This document shows positions 1 to 10,760 of a DNA stretch of 64,000 bases, in pieces. Source of the stretch: Albula goreensis (taxonomy: Eukaryota > Chordata > Actinopteri > Albuliformes > Albulidae); contig CM040745.1 in the NCBI GenBank assembly GCA_022829145.1, positions 26,542,406-26,606,405 on the forward strand. Reading direction: 5' to 3'. The notes under the pieces were generated by a model. That model searched no databases. It was not told the origin of the DNA and was given only the letters and a program-made list of their open reading frames with translations. The position numbers and the translations under genes were made by a program. The first letter of the stretch is position 1; each line of letters begins with the position of its first letter.

Positions 1-119
1 GAAGTGCAGCAGCACTGTGAGGGAGCTCTGCAGCAGTTCTGCCAGACAGCACCACCGACTCAGTGCCTCCACAGAGCCAGCTCACTTTGCAGGGTGCATG
101 AGAGCCCATTCATGCCAGT

Positions 120-540
120 CCATGGCTTGCACATCCCCATTCTCAAATATGCACACACACCCACACACACACACACACACCCTCATATACCCTGAACATG
201 CCTGAACACAGGAGTGTACACACACACAGGTGCATACCCACAGAAAGAGATGCATACTGGGGCACGACGATACACATCGTGCACACATGAGTAAACACAT
301 GGGTGTACACAAGTAAGTTCATACACGTAACAGCACAGAGTCATGTTCTCAACCTCACACAGATATATTAATACATGCACATACACACACACGCACTCAC
401 ACACCAGCATACATGTGTATATGCAACATAAATTTATCCTAGCAGATGCAGACACGCACACATAAGAACACACCTGTGCAAGCGCGCACACACATACACA
501 GCGTGTTAATGTCTGTGTGTGTATCCTAACAAATGAACAG
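120..540. repeat. CA/TG-rich degenerate simple repeat
   Basis: A pure CA run occupies about 162-181. Around it, for about 400 bp, the sequence is dominated by interrupted CA, CATA and ACAC words that mutate away from the pure core. Short open frames here are low-complexity His/Thr or Cys/Val strings produced by the repeat, not genes. The alternating purine-pyrimidine texture could adopt Z-DNA, but nothing indicates a function. Confidence 0.85.
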
Positions 541-633
541 GATGTGTTTGTGACATGGTCTGCGTGCTTCATCTGAGGGAGGTAGCACACAGAGCAAAGC
601 ACTGATCAAATGGAATGGGAGAAGGCAGTCAGA

Positions 634-639
634 TTTATT
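634..639 (-). terminator. Possible polyadenylation signal (AATAAA) on the minus strand
   Basis: The plus strand reads tttatt, which is AATAAA on the minus strand, within the context tgcaataaatc. A minus-strand transcript ending here would be cleaved near 610-620. The hexamer alone is common in AT-rich DNA. It is listed because it lies about 2.5 kb downstream of a possible minus-strand terminal exon (3131-3425), a normal length for a fish 3' UTR. No GT-rich downstream element was verified. Confidence 0.25.
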
Positions 640-3130
640 GCATTACAGAGGCCAACCCAGCACTGCAGTGCCACCAAGCAGTAAACACTGCGGCGGAGGG
701 TTTGAAACACCATGTTTAATCTGTACAGCACTGCTCTGTGTTCACATGCCCTCAGGCTCTGCCATTAGCTCTCATTACAGGCTCCTTTAAAGCAACACTT
801 CACAGCTGACTCACGGTGCTGTGCGGAAGTGACCAGAGACCGGCTCCACGCCTGAGGGTCACAATAGCTTTTGTCTGGTATGCAGTGGACCATAGAAACC
901 TGTGTAAACTACAGCTGGGATGAAGCAGAGTCACCACTCTTTAGTGTGAGAGTGGTCAACATTTCTACCTCAGGTCTCAGTCCCTGCACTTGGGAATCCA
1001 GACAGAACAGAGTACAGGGAGTCTTGAATTCAGGAGTGATGGGAGGAGCAGTGCAGCATGTATTAGCCTTACAGAGAAGGCTTGAACCAACGTGAATGAT
1101 GTGCATCGTAAATTTAAAAATGTAAAAATATGAAAATAGTTTTCATTTCACAGTTTAAGAAACAAATGACCCAAATTAGAAAGAGTAAAGGATAAGCACC
1201 TTTAATTCTCAGTCACAGAATTTGTGCATTGTGGCTGAGCTTTAAAGTCAGACAATACAGACAACCGATCTGTACCATTTCAGAAAGTTTCATCACCACC
1301 ACTTTCGCACAGAACTGTGCACTGCTCTCACATGGTGAGAAGGGACAGCATAGACCATGGAAAGCACATTGGCCTCTGAGAATATAACACCCATTTTCAC
1401 AAGCAGCTCTCTATGTGTGACAGAGCTTTTCCCGGCCTCAGCAAATTCCACCTATTTTCTCCTTCCAAGAAAGACCACCTTGGGGGGCCTTTTTCAACAG
1501 ACCCAATGGAAAGCACCCAGATTGGAAGGGACAGGTGATGGGCTCTTGGGGGTAGCGTGTGCCTGGCTGGGGGGGAGGATGCACAGCGCAGCGGGCCTGG
1601 TGGAGGTCAGGGGCCAGCAGCACAAATCCTACAGGAGTCCTAGCTGCACAGAGCAGCAGGGTAGACAGGCTGTCAGGCTTCGGCATCAGTGGATACAGAA
1701 GCTACAGTCATCTCAGGGACGCAAATACACACCGCACATCTCTTTACAGTGTCCAGAACTTACAAAAGATTTGCATCTTTACTAAAGACAGCTTCAACAG
1801 TGTACAGTAAACGAGGGTTTACTTGGGTTTGCTGTGCATGGTAGACAGGCCACACATCAGATTAGCAACAGCACATTCCATTCTTAACAGTGATGCAGAG
1901 GAAGCTTTGAAACAAAGCAAATGGCACCTGAAGAGTTCACTAAGACTGTGAAAAAGGCTAGGTAAGAAATAGAGGGGTGAGAGCTGCTTTTGAGCCCTGA
2001 AAGATGGCAGTTTTTGGAGTTAGGGCCCATGTGAGCCCCTCATCCAATAAGCAAACAGATCAGAGTCAGAACCCGCTGTGGAGAAGCCTGATCCTCCTGT
2101 GTCTACAGAACACTCCACACAGCACAGCCACAGAGTCCTTTAAACCATCCCCTGTGTTTCATTGTTATGAAGCAATATGCCAAGAATTATTCTCAGCAGT
2201 TCATGTCATCCGTAAAAGGACAAGATTTATAGGCTTAATTTAGTTTTCTCCAGTCCCAAAACTGACTGAGGCAAAGCATGCGCACCTCCTGCCCTTTCAG
2301 AAGTGCAGTTGCTAACACAAAAAAACGCATCTGGTAAAACTGATCTGGGAAAAAAATCATTTATTCATTTGAAGCACTTGACACATTTTCAGATTTTTAA
2401 TGCACCACTGCTCATCCTGCATATCAAGCCTCTCCAAGGCAGCAAGGACCTCTCAGTCACTGGCTGTACAGTTGAGATAAAAGGAGTAAATATTCTGTAA
2501 CACTGAAATACTAACTTGGTCTTGCATGTTTTTTACTTCATGCTGTATTGTATTTTGTATATTTAAAGGCGCTGTGTCATCAGCTTGTAAACACATACTT
2601 GAGTCATTCACCATTAAATATTCATCTCCACTTCAACATTAATTATTAATTCGTTTTGTGTGTTAGTTAGCTGGTAGCTGCAGCTACCTCAATCATGATT
2701 AATTGCTGCCGTTTAACAATTAATTATGTTTGTTTAATTGCATTTGTGTTATTTGCTTTTTTCTTTGGACTTAGATATCTTTCCTTACCATATCTTTCCT
2801 TCCATAAAAATCCAAATAATACCACTGTTGTTAATGAAAGGTTTTGCATTCTGCATTTGGTCTGTAAGGATGCAGTTCACAGGGATATGCACTGGACATC
2901 TTTTGTTGGAGTAATTCCTAAAATCCCCAAATGATATGTAATGCTTTAGACTGGCATAACTCAACATGCCAGATGGGGTTGTCCCAGTCTGTCTTACATG
3001 GTTCTGGTAAGGGGAACACAAGATCTTACAGCAGCTGTCTTGGCCAAACCTTTGCTGAAGATACGGGTAACTGGAGGATGGGTTGTGTGCTTCATAGGTC
3101 TAGCTACACCTGCTCTACCTGCTTTTCATA
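640..3130 (-). other. Possible 3' UTR of a minus-strand gene, otherwise non-coding
   Basis: This stretch has no convincing coding frame. The longest open frame, at 1357-1785 on the plus strand (142 codons), has no recognisable domain and ordinary composition. It lies between the exon candidate at 3131-3425 and the minus-strand AATAAA at 634-639, so it would be the 3' UTR if both are real. Segments near 1400-1700 are richer in GC than the AT-rich segments at 2500-2900. It could equally be plain intergenic DNA. Confidence 0.2.
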
Positions 3131-3425
3131 TTACTTTACCTTTGCTAAGTACTTTCTGAGATGTACCGGCCGTCTACCTGTTCTAACTCTATAGTTGAAA
3201 CTGTTACGTACACTCCCTGCAACAGCCCTCTGCCAGCTCTGGCTGCTTCCACTACTATTCCTGCTCTTCCCTTTGTCGCTGCTCTGTACAAGGGGCTGAT
3301 TGGGTCCCCTGGCTGCGGGGAGGATCGATGAGCCCGGATAGTGGTGCAGGAGCATGGGAGGACCCTCATCAATCAGAGGGGCTCCCGGTGGGAAAGGGAG
3401 CGGAGGCGATGAAGCTGTGACACCC
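3131..3425 (-). CDS. Possible terminal coding exon, unrecognised Pro/Ser-rich protein
   Basis: On the minus strand a pyrimidine-rich acceptor (ttttgattcccattcag) ends at 3426 and is followed by 295 bp that stay open in one frame only; the other two frames close within about 20 codons. The frame is entered after one base (phase 2 intron) and ends with a stop at 3131-3133. The predicted peptide begins with a Pro-rich stretch containing PPLPFPPGAPLIDEGPPM, continues through LLHHYPGSS and a Ser/Lys segment (SSDKGKSRNSSGSS), and ends in a basic tail. Base composition is clearly richer in GC than the flanks. I do not recognise the family. A donor-like site near 3180 could end the exon early. A chance open frame in a GC-rich patch remains likely; the case rests on the acceptor, the single open frame and the downstream AATAAA. 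Confidence 0.25.
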
Positions 3426-3426
3426 C

Positions 3427-5480
3427 TGAATGGGAATCAAAATGAACCAGCACAAGCCCGGGTGGCCAAAAAAGACAACAGGCCACCCAACTGTCACCCA
3501 TCACCTCCAACTGAACATAAACCCCACAAAAAAACAACTTCAAAAAAAGAAATGCTTTCTGTGAAACTGACAAAAGGACACTTTGGTCACAAAGAGCAGG
3601 CTCTGCTTAATGATGCTGCATGCATGATTGGTGCTTCTGAACGAATATCATAAAACCAAGCCATGCGAATCCTTTCAAAGTCAGTTAGCAGGTGTGATAA
3701 AGAACAAATTACCTTTCTAAGCCTTGCTTTATGTCTTTACAGCACAGCAGGACTCTCATTGAGAGAACTCATTTATGGTACTGCAACATCTAAAATCAAA
3801 TGCAGGAAATGATTAATGTGATTTTATTCACATTTGCCAGTTCTCATATCCATATAGAGAACAATATAAATCAAACACAGTACAATGAAAGCTCCAACAT
3901 AGCCTTTAATAGCCCTAAAGTTAACCCTATTAATGGCTGTGAAAGTGTATTAACATAAAACAACTCTGACCACACACTTGTTTAATCATTGCCAATACAA
4001 GCATAATTGTGTGGCAAAACTTAGCACATTTGCTCCATATACTATTCAACTTTCTAGTTGACTCATATGCTTTCATGTTTCTGGTCTCACTGGGACTGCA
4101 CTTCCCTCCTGCATGGCAGTACTGCACTTTGTCCCTGATCTCTGCACTTGTCTTTGCAAGTCATCGTGAGTAAGATGATAATTTACAGTCTCGTGAAATT
4201 ATGGAGGATGATTTATTGAAAGCACAGGAACACAGGAAATCGAGGCAAAAAGGCAAAATTGGACAAAAAGTGGTTGGAACACAAATAGATGACTGCTGTG
4301 TAGCTCATCCTATGAAGGCACTGTTCCAGTGTGTGGACATGGCTCATGATGTGGTACAGAGTCCACAGTGTGCCAGTGATGACTGTGGCCAGCAGGCCTG
4401 TGGGTGATGTGTCACCCATGGAGGGAGGGAGCTGATCAGCGGGGATGTCCATGTCTCATCGCTGTGGGTGTCAGCTGACTGACTGGTGCCCACAGGCTGC
4501 CTGCATGGATCTGCACATGCAACATCTTCCTCCAACCCATGTCTATGCCAACTTAAGAGCTACATTATGAATAGACTCGGCAGCTGACATCATGTGTTTT
4601 CAAGTACAGCACATGCAAGCCTGTTCTCTCCCTGGTTGACAGTAGAAGTTGTACCAATGACCATGGGTTTCAATATATGAATGGGTATTTAAAATTGGGA
4701 GAAAAAGAGGAAAAAATAAACAATGAATTAAATGCATCATAAAGCAAAGCTGTGCCTATACTCCTAATCTACCCTTATACAAAGATTGTAAACACAGTAA
4801 AGATGACTGTTTTCTTGGTCTGATTCATGGAGGGATGGACACTGCTATAGGATATCAGTCTGCCTCCATGTGATAGGTGAAAGGGGTAAGAAGTTAAACA
4901 GGTCAGGTCAGCTCAATTTTATTTTATTTTTTGCCCACAAATGGACATTAGATTGCAGGTGCTGAGCTTGCCAGCACTTGAAACTGATCTTTCATGACAT
5001 AAAGCGGTGAGATGGAAAACGGGTGCATACACATGCATTCCAGCCTCCCCATTAACCTGGAAAGCTTTTAACCAGCAGCTTTTCCCCCTCCATTATTATT
5101 GCACAGAGCTAGACACACACGTAGCTTAAGTGAAAAAATATAGAATCCACTGCCAGATACACCAAGGGCTCTGTGGTGGCCAAGTGAATGCAGGTCCCAG
5201 TTTGCAATAATGCAATTTAAAAAAGAAAATAAAAAAAAGGTTTCAGGTTTGGTGCACTACAGCAGGCGCCTCTCATATAGTGGCATGAACAATTACTTAC
5301 TCCACTTATAAAATAATGCATCAGTGTTTATATTTTTTCATGTGTGATTAGTGGGTAGAAAGATTTCTATTACTGATGGTAAAACCTGCACCCAAATATC
5401 TTCTGCCAGGGAAGGTGATCACAAAGCACAGCCTTATTGCTACCATCTGCAGCTCTCTCTCTCTCATTCTCACACATACG
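3427..5480. other. Non-coding stretch, nothing identified
   Basis: AT-rich unique-looking sequence with short A-rich runs (for example around 5221-5240) and only short unremarkable open frames on both strands. I see no repeat family, RNA gene or regulatory block that I can support. If the exon at 3131-3425 is real, this would be intron. Confidence 0.5.
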
Positions 5481-5489
5481 CAAACACAC

Positions 5490-5544
<55 letters not shown>
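5474..5544. repeat. (CA)n microsatellite
   Basis: CA dinucleotides run almost without interruption, with a pure core at about 5495-5544 of roughly 25 units. A ctct run precedes it and a degenerate CATA/TATG tail follows to about 5590. It produces Thr-His and Cys-Val low-complexity open frames in several frames. Length polymorphism between individuals is expected for a pure run of this size. Confidence 0.95.
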
Positions 5545-5548
<4 letters not shown>

Positions 5549-5739
5549 TACGTGCATATGCACATATAATATATGTGTACATACATGCAGTTGCACAGGC
5601 ACAAAACTTAAAGAGTGAACCACGGTGTTTCCCTTGCAATAAAACAGACTGGATTCCCTCTCCCTTTTCTTCTACAGAAGATTACTGTAGTAATCTTGTC
5701 ATCTTCCCTCTCACGCTGCAGTGCGAAATGGGCACATGT

Positions 5740-5830
5740 TGGTTCCTGGTCACGGTGCAGCGGGACAGTGGCGCTGCGGTATAAATCACTGTGCTCTGGG
5801 GACAGCCCGCGACTCTGGCACCACGCTGGA
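5740..5830 (+). promoter_or_regulatory. TATA-like motif in a GC-richer patch, weak promoter candidate
   Basis: TATAAAT occurs at 5780-5786, preceded by a short GC-rich segment with several CpG (cagtggcgctgcgg) and followed by another (cagcccgcgac). This is the arrangement of a TATA core promoter with a start near 5810. No supported exon or donor follows closely, so it may be coincidence in a locally GC-richer patch. Confidence 0.15.
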
Positions 5831-6844
5831 TATGAGTATGTGAGTAATGAGTGTTCAGGCAGAGAAGGGGGTCCAGGAGCTGCCAGCTTTGGGAAGCCAT
5901 ACCCACTTAGCACTACTGACACATAACAAAATGTTACTGTAAGAGACTCAAAGTTGTATCTTCCTCACAAAGAGATGAACAAAGCATGCGCATGTTTGTC
6001 CTCACCCTCAATACAGAAAATCATGCACCAAAGGTACAGGCCATGACATACATGCATGCTGGCTCAGATGAGATTCATTAAAGAAACTGCACTTAGCAGT
6101 CACATGCCAGCCAGTCACATATTATGTGCCAGATTATGTTGTGATATTGTACATTCTATTAGTGCTGATGAACTGCATACAAATTATGTTCTGGCATAAA
6201 CTTAAACACACAGTATTGTGCACAGCATATGTCCTATGTATGACATGCTGTGTAGATTCTTAGGATGTACCAAAATACTATTACCAGCCAGAACATCAGA
6301 CAATTTATTTTGCATGACAATGCAAGTAAATATCAATCTGGAACTAAGTGAAGAGTGAAGGTATAATGACATGTTTGAAAAAAGTCAACAAAATTATGTC
6401 ATATTAATTTAACACTATAATTCAACTTAACCCCCACTAGTGTATTTGTCCCTTCACTCATTTTCACTAACTAAAATGTGACAGTTGCATAATCAACAGG
6501 ATAATGCATGGCTTAAGTTTTAGTCTGAAATGTAACCTTATTTCAGTGGTTACAGATGAGATGTAAGCATCTGATCCATCTGACACAGAATACACCAGAC
6601 TGCCCAAGTTTCCTGTTCCCAAGCCACTCAGCTCCACCTGAATTCTCCATCACTCCTACTGTAGCTCCTTTTCAAACTTCACAGTTTCAATTTCATATGG
6701 TTTTCCCAATAAAACAGTTTGTTTAATGTCTGTTAAACATTTTTAATGTCTGATCTGTTTTTACCAAATGTTAAATAACTGGTTCAAATGTCAATGTCAA
6801 GTTAACAGAAGGTGTTGTAATATGCATACAACTGACCAACATCT

Positions 6845-6901
6845 AAGACTAAAAATCAATGGTTATGGTTAAAAATCATAAGATTAAAAATCAATGGTTA
6901 T
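6845..6901. repeat. Short direct repeat, period about 35 bp
   Basis: The words agactaaaaatcaatggtta and agattaaaaatcaatggtta occur about 35 bp apart, with a partial third match (ggttaaaaatcat) between them. This looks like a local slippage or duplication scar in AT-rich DNA. Confidence 0.7.
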
Positions 6902-7513
6902 ATTCCACAAAAATTTACATGAGTCCTTTTTAAAACAAGCTAGAAGACTCACTTAAATTGTGTGATCCCAACCATTCCTGAATTAAGTAATATGGAAACG
7001 TATACCTTGGAGGGTGTTTTGAGCTGAAATCAAAGTGAATCAGTATTCATCTGAGTCACTGCGTTCACTGCAGGGAAAGAGAGAGAGAGCAGATAGCCTG
7101 CATGTCCCGGCTCCATCTCCATCACCCCAGCCATGACTAGCCACCACTGTGTAAAGTCAGGCAGAGAGTGAAGAACAATGAGGTTTTGGAGACGTCCAGA
7201 CCAAACAGTTCCCACAAAAACCTCCAGAAACAACTGGCTTATCTGATAGTTGGGTGATGTTCTCTTTCTAATTTAAGAGAGCATGGCAGCAGTGGGGTTT
7301 GATTTTGCCAAAAGTAGGTATTACTGTCTTTTGGATGAAACACTATGTACATTATCCACTGTCTTTTACTGTAGCCTCTCAGTGAAAATCCCCCCTCAGC
7401 TGTTTGTGCATTCAGTCCAGGCAGCGCAGTGAAAACAATGCACTTCCCATGAAGCATGATCTCACTGCTGAGAACGTCTGTGTCAATTATCACAAATGCT
7501 GCTGTGGCAAAAA

Positions 7514-7613
7514 AAAATCTCACTGCTTATCTAGTGACTAAACCATGCACTGAAAAACACAACAAAATCTCACTGTTTTTCTAGTGCCTAAACCATGCAC
7601 TGAAAAACACAAC
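7514..7613. repeat. Tandem duplication, two copies of a 50-bp unit
   Basis: Two head-to-tail copies with a period of exactly 50 bp, sharing words such as aaaccatgcactgaaaaaca. They differ at three positions, about 94 percent identity. The few substitutions indicate a fairly recent local duplication. There are only two units, so this is not a satellite array. Confidence 0.9.
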
Positions 7614-8639
7614 AAAATTGTCACGTGAGAACGTGAAGACAACCGTTTCCAAACACAACCTCCATCTGAGGACTTACTGTACCCAGGAGTTAAAAATAGC
7701 TCACAGCTTTAATGTTTGTTCACAACACCATCTGTTCCCTCAGGAGTGAATGTGGCTCTGAAGGAGTTAATGAGTAATTTAATGTTTTCTTTAACAACAG
7801 TGAGTTTCCAAGAGACATGAACAGTATGCTGTGAACAGGTCTGACAGTTCTGTCAGAACAGTAGAATCTCAATACCTGGTATATTACAGTTGCAAGGATA
7901 TCAGTTTTAAAGGCCAGTTATTCTGAATTCTACTTAAGTTTTGATAGACAAGGGTACTTGTATTTATAGTTTAGAACATCTTCACCAGCCATATCATGTT
8001 TTTATTATGTAATAGATTTATTCAGGTGCTGGAATCCTTAGCCCTGGCAACACTGATAAAATGCCTACCTGATGATTGTGTAGCATGTCCTATTTAACAA
8101 CTGTAATGTCACTGTCCCTGGATCATATGGTCCCATGTTCAATTACAATTTCACAATCTGAAATATGAATCAATATAATGAATGAAAGATGAATTTCCAC
8201 TCCCTTGGTTCATCAATATATAGTGTATTGTGCCCATGTAGCATATGAAATGTTTCAGCATCATTGGATTCAGAAGACCCAAGATCTACATGTAGAATAA
8301 ACCCTATACATAATTCTCAGTTGATGAAACTACTTAACTATACAAATGTTAATATTGTGGCTATAAAAAACAATCTCTTTTGCTTGGAAAATGCATTTTA
8401 ACTTCTATCCAAGTGCTAGCCAACCCTTAGTTTCAGCCTTCACAGTTCATGGTGGTGTGGCTGCTGACTAAGTGTTCAGAGACTCATGGAAAAATGTGCA
8501 TATTAATAGTACACAGCACATGTGAAAATATAAGGCCCATTGTCTGCAGAGGAGGAGATATTCAGCTTTGTGGTTCAAGGCCTATCAGATTGTAAAATAT
8601 TGATTTGAAAACATGGAGAAAACATCCAGCACATTAATG

Positions 8640-8890
8640 GGTTAACCAGCCTGGGGAAAATGGTTCCCCTCAGCATGTGGCATTATGTAATGCTATCTGT
8701 GCCGACTCCTTCTTGACACTCAGCCACTTCTCCACTGAGGGGGAATTAATATTTAAAAATATTTAAAAAGCACAGAGATATAAAAAGGAAGTAGGGACAG
8801 ACATGTGTGAGCAATGTTTCCAAAAATGTACACAGAGGGAGACTGTCCCACGCGGATCAGCTGCACTACAGTCCTACACAAGAGGTGAGT
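8640..8890 (+). promoter_or_regulatory. TATA box followed by a consensus splice donor, weak transcript start
   Basis: TATAAAAA lies at 8779-8786, and a strong donor (aagag|gtgagt) lies at 8884/8885. A transcript starting about 30 bp after the TATA would give a first exon near 75 bp long. An open frame with ATG at 8803 runs through the donor, but that ATG would sit at or before the predicted start site, so coding is doubtful. The AT-rich upstream sequence makes a chance TATA plausible. Confidence 0.15.
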
Positions 8891-10119
8891 CAGGGTGGCA
8901 AGAGAAAGGGAGAACTATGAAAGATAGACACACAATATGGGTGATAGAGGAGAGCAAGGAGAGAAGAATATGTAGACAAAAGTCTATTGGAAGGACAGAG
9001 TAAGGCCATATCTGCACAGGTGGGAGGAGACATTTAATGAAGAAACTAGTGAGAGAGGGATGTGAGGCAGATGAGACAAAAACAACAGTGCTGTAACAGC
9101 CTGCAAAAGCACCATGCAGCTCACCTGGCCTTGTGACAGCTTACCCACGTAGCAACACAAACACAATTATACATGCAATTATACATAGCACTGCAGAAAA
9201 ATGTTCATACACCAAACATACTACTGTTCACAGCAAGTCTTATGCACATAACAGTGTCATCTGCATCTTGCTAACATCCTGACACACATGGTGTAACAAT
9301 GCAGTAAGGCAAAAACGGCATCCTGTCTTTATTATTAGTCCAGCAACACCACTCATTCCCCACTGTGGAGGTCATCTTTGAATATTACACATTTCAGTAC
9401 ATGATCCCTCTGTCAGTATTGCTGTCAGTTAATATATGACAATACACAACAAATAAGTTAGATTTAGACTGTTAATTCTTTTATTGTAATTCTATTCTGT
9501 CAGTGTGTTCTCACATAAAAATAGCACCAACACATACGATATATAAATCTTATTACATCAATTTAAAAAATCTACTGACATCCAAGTAAGCACTCGGGAG
9601 GTACAATCTGACAGCAAAAAGAAAGCCCAATGCAAATGAGCACATAGGAAGACTGAGGCCTGCCTGAGCTGTGCTGTGTATACATTGTTACTTCGACTCA
9701 GTAGCTGATCAAAGATTATTGAGATCTAGCCAATACACTGTAGCAGGGTAAAAGGCCAACATGATCCTGAAATATACAGCAAAAAGTACTGAATATAATC
9801 TATAAGTATGGTATGTTAATGTTAAGCACTGGTTTAGTCAGAACACATCTACAGAACTGCAATTCTCTGTCTAAGAAAGGTATACAGGCTCCTGAAAATG
9901 CACAAAGAAAACTATCTGAACCAGCCCCTGCAATAAGAAAACTTATACTACTTACACTTATACTATTATGGCTTAGAAAATGGAAACTGTGGAGTAATTT
10001 ATTTAAGATTTCTAAATTCATTAGTGTTTCACAATGTGAATTACACACACTTTTCCAGACTGAGGTAAAGATTGACACAGATGGAAACTAATTAAAGATA
10101 AACTCTGTACTGATATCAG
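8891..10119. other. Non-coding stretch, nothing identified
   Basis: AT-rich sequence with an octamer-type word (ATGCAAAT) near 9630. The open frames at 9800-10091 on both strands overlap each other and show no recognisable protein features. Confidence 0.5.
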
Positions 10120-10206
10120 GGCATATTTTTATGCAGAGTTGCCAATGCTTGGAACAACTTGCCAAGTCACGCAGCAGAGGCAGAGGCCGGTGCATTCATG
10201 CTTGCG
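10120..10206 (+). mobile_element. Fossil LINE fragment, reverse-transcriptase C-terminus
   Basis: From 10135 the plus strand encodes RVANAWNNLPSHAAEAEA. This matches the pattern found at the C-terminal end of many non-LTR retrotransposon polyproteins of fish (Arg-Val-x-x-x-Trp-Asn-x-Leu-Pro, then Val/Ala-rich, then a Phe-containing stretch). The characteristic Trp-Asn-Asn-Leu-Pro core is intact. The similarity fades after about 10206, and no upstream catalytic core is visible, so this is a short 3'-end relic of a truncated insertion. The subfamily cannot be assigned by eye. Confidence 0.45.
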
Positions 10207-10499
10207 GCAGGGACAATACAGTGTCCAGGATAAAGGTTTGCCCTGATCCACATATGGCTGGTATATGGCATCCCCATCAGATGACAACTGCTCTATGAGT
10301 GATCCAGAAACAATAGCAACCTCAATGCTGGCAAAGCTGGTTATAGGGACAAATATTTTTGTCATTTTCAAGCACAACAGAAATGTACCTATTTATGAGG
10401 CAATACAAGTTAACCAAAACTATGACATTAAAAAACCATTAAAAATTGGGGTAAAAATACACTTAAAAAGGCTTTCAGAATTGTAAACACAGAGACCTT

Positions 10500-10760
10500 A
10501 AGAATTAATGAGCGAAATTCAACGGCCGACTCTAATTATGGATGAATGACGAGTTCTTTTCCCAAGATCCTTGCTGAAACAAGCTCGTCTCACCTCAATG
10601 AGATTTTCTTGTAAGAGGAACTTATGAATAAATAATAATGTAAACACTAAGAGGAATTTCATTCCCTGTCTCTTCAGCCATCTTTAGAAAGTGACAGATG
10701 CTGAAATGCCACATGCAGTTCCAGCCCATTATAATCAGTCAGTGGATGGCTGTGTAAGTC
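10500..10760. promoter_or_regulatory. Possible conserved non-coding element
   Basis: A unique-looking block with balanced base composition, no low-complexity runs, and homeodomain-type words (taattatggatgaatgac, and cattataatcagtcag further on). It also has several CpG within an otherwise CpG-poor region. Constrained enhancers often have this texture, but the call is inference without any alignment. Confidence 0.2.

Larger units (their letters stand above)
5831..8640. other. Non-coding stretch with two short duplications
   Basis: AT-rich sequence without a credible gene. It contains the short direct repeat at 6845-6901 and the 50-bp tandem duplication at 7514-7613, listed separately. Open frames such as 7239-7523 on the minus strand span the duplication and have no recognisable similarity. 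Confidence 0.5.

Noticed and set aside
1357-1785. 142-codon plus-strand open frame
   Set aside because: No motif or splice support, and overlapped by antisense frames; lies in a region better explained as UTR or intergenic.
5351-5784. Several open frames over the CA repeat
   Set aside because: Thr-His and Cys-Val strings are direct translations of the microsatellite in different frames.
7514-7613. CRISPR-like or satellite array
   Set aside because: Only two adjacent copies with no spacers; a simple tandem duplication in a vertebrate genome.
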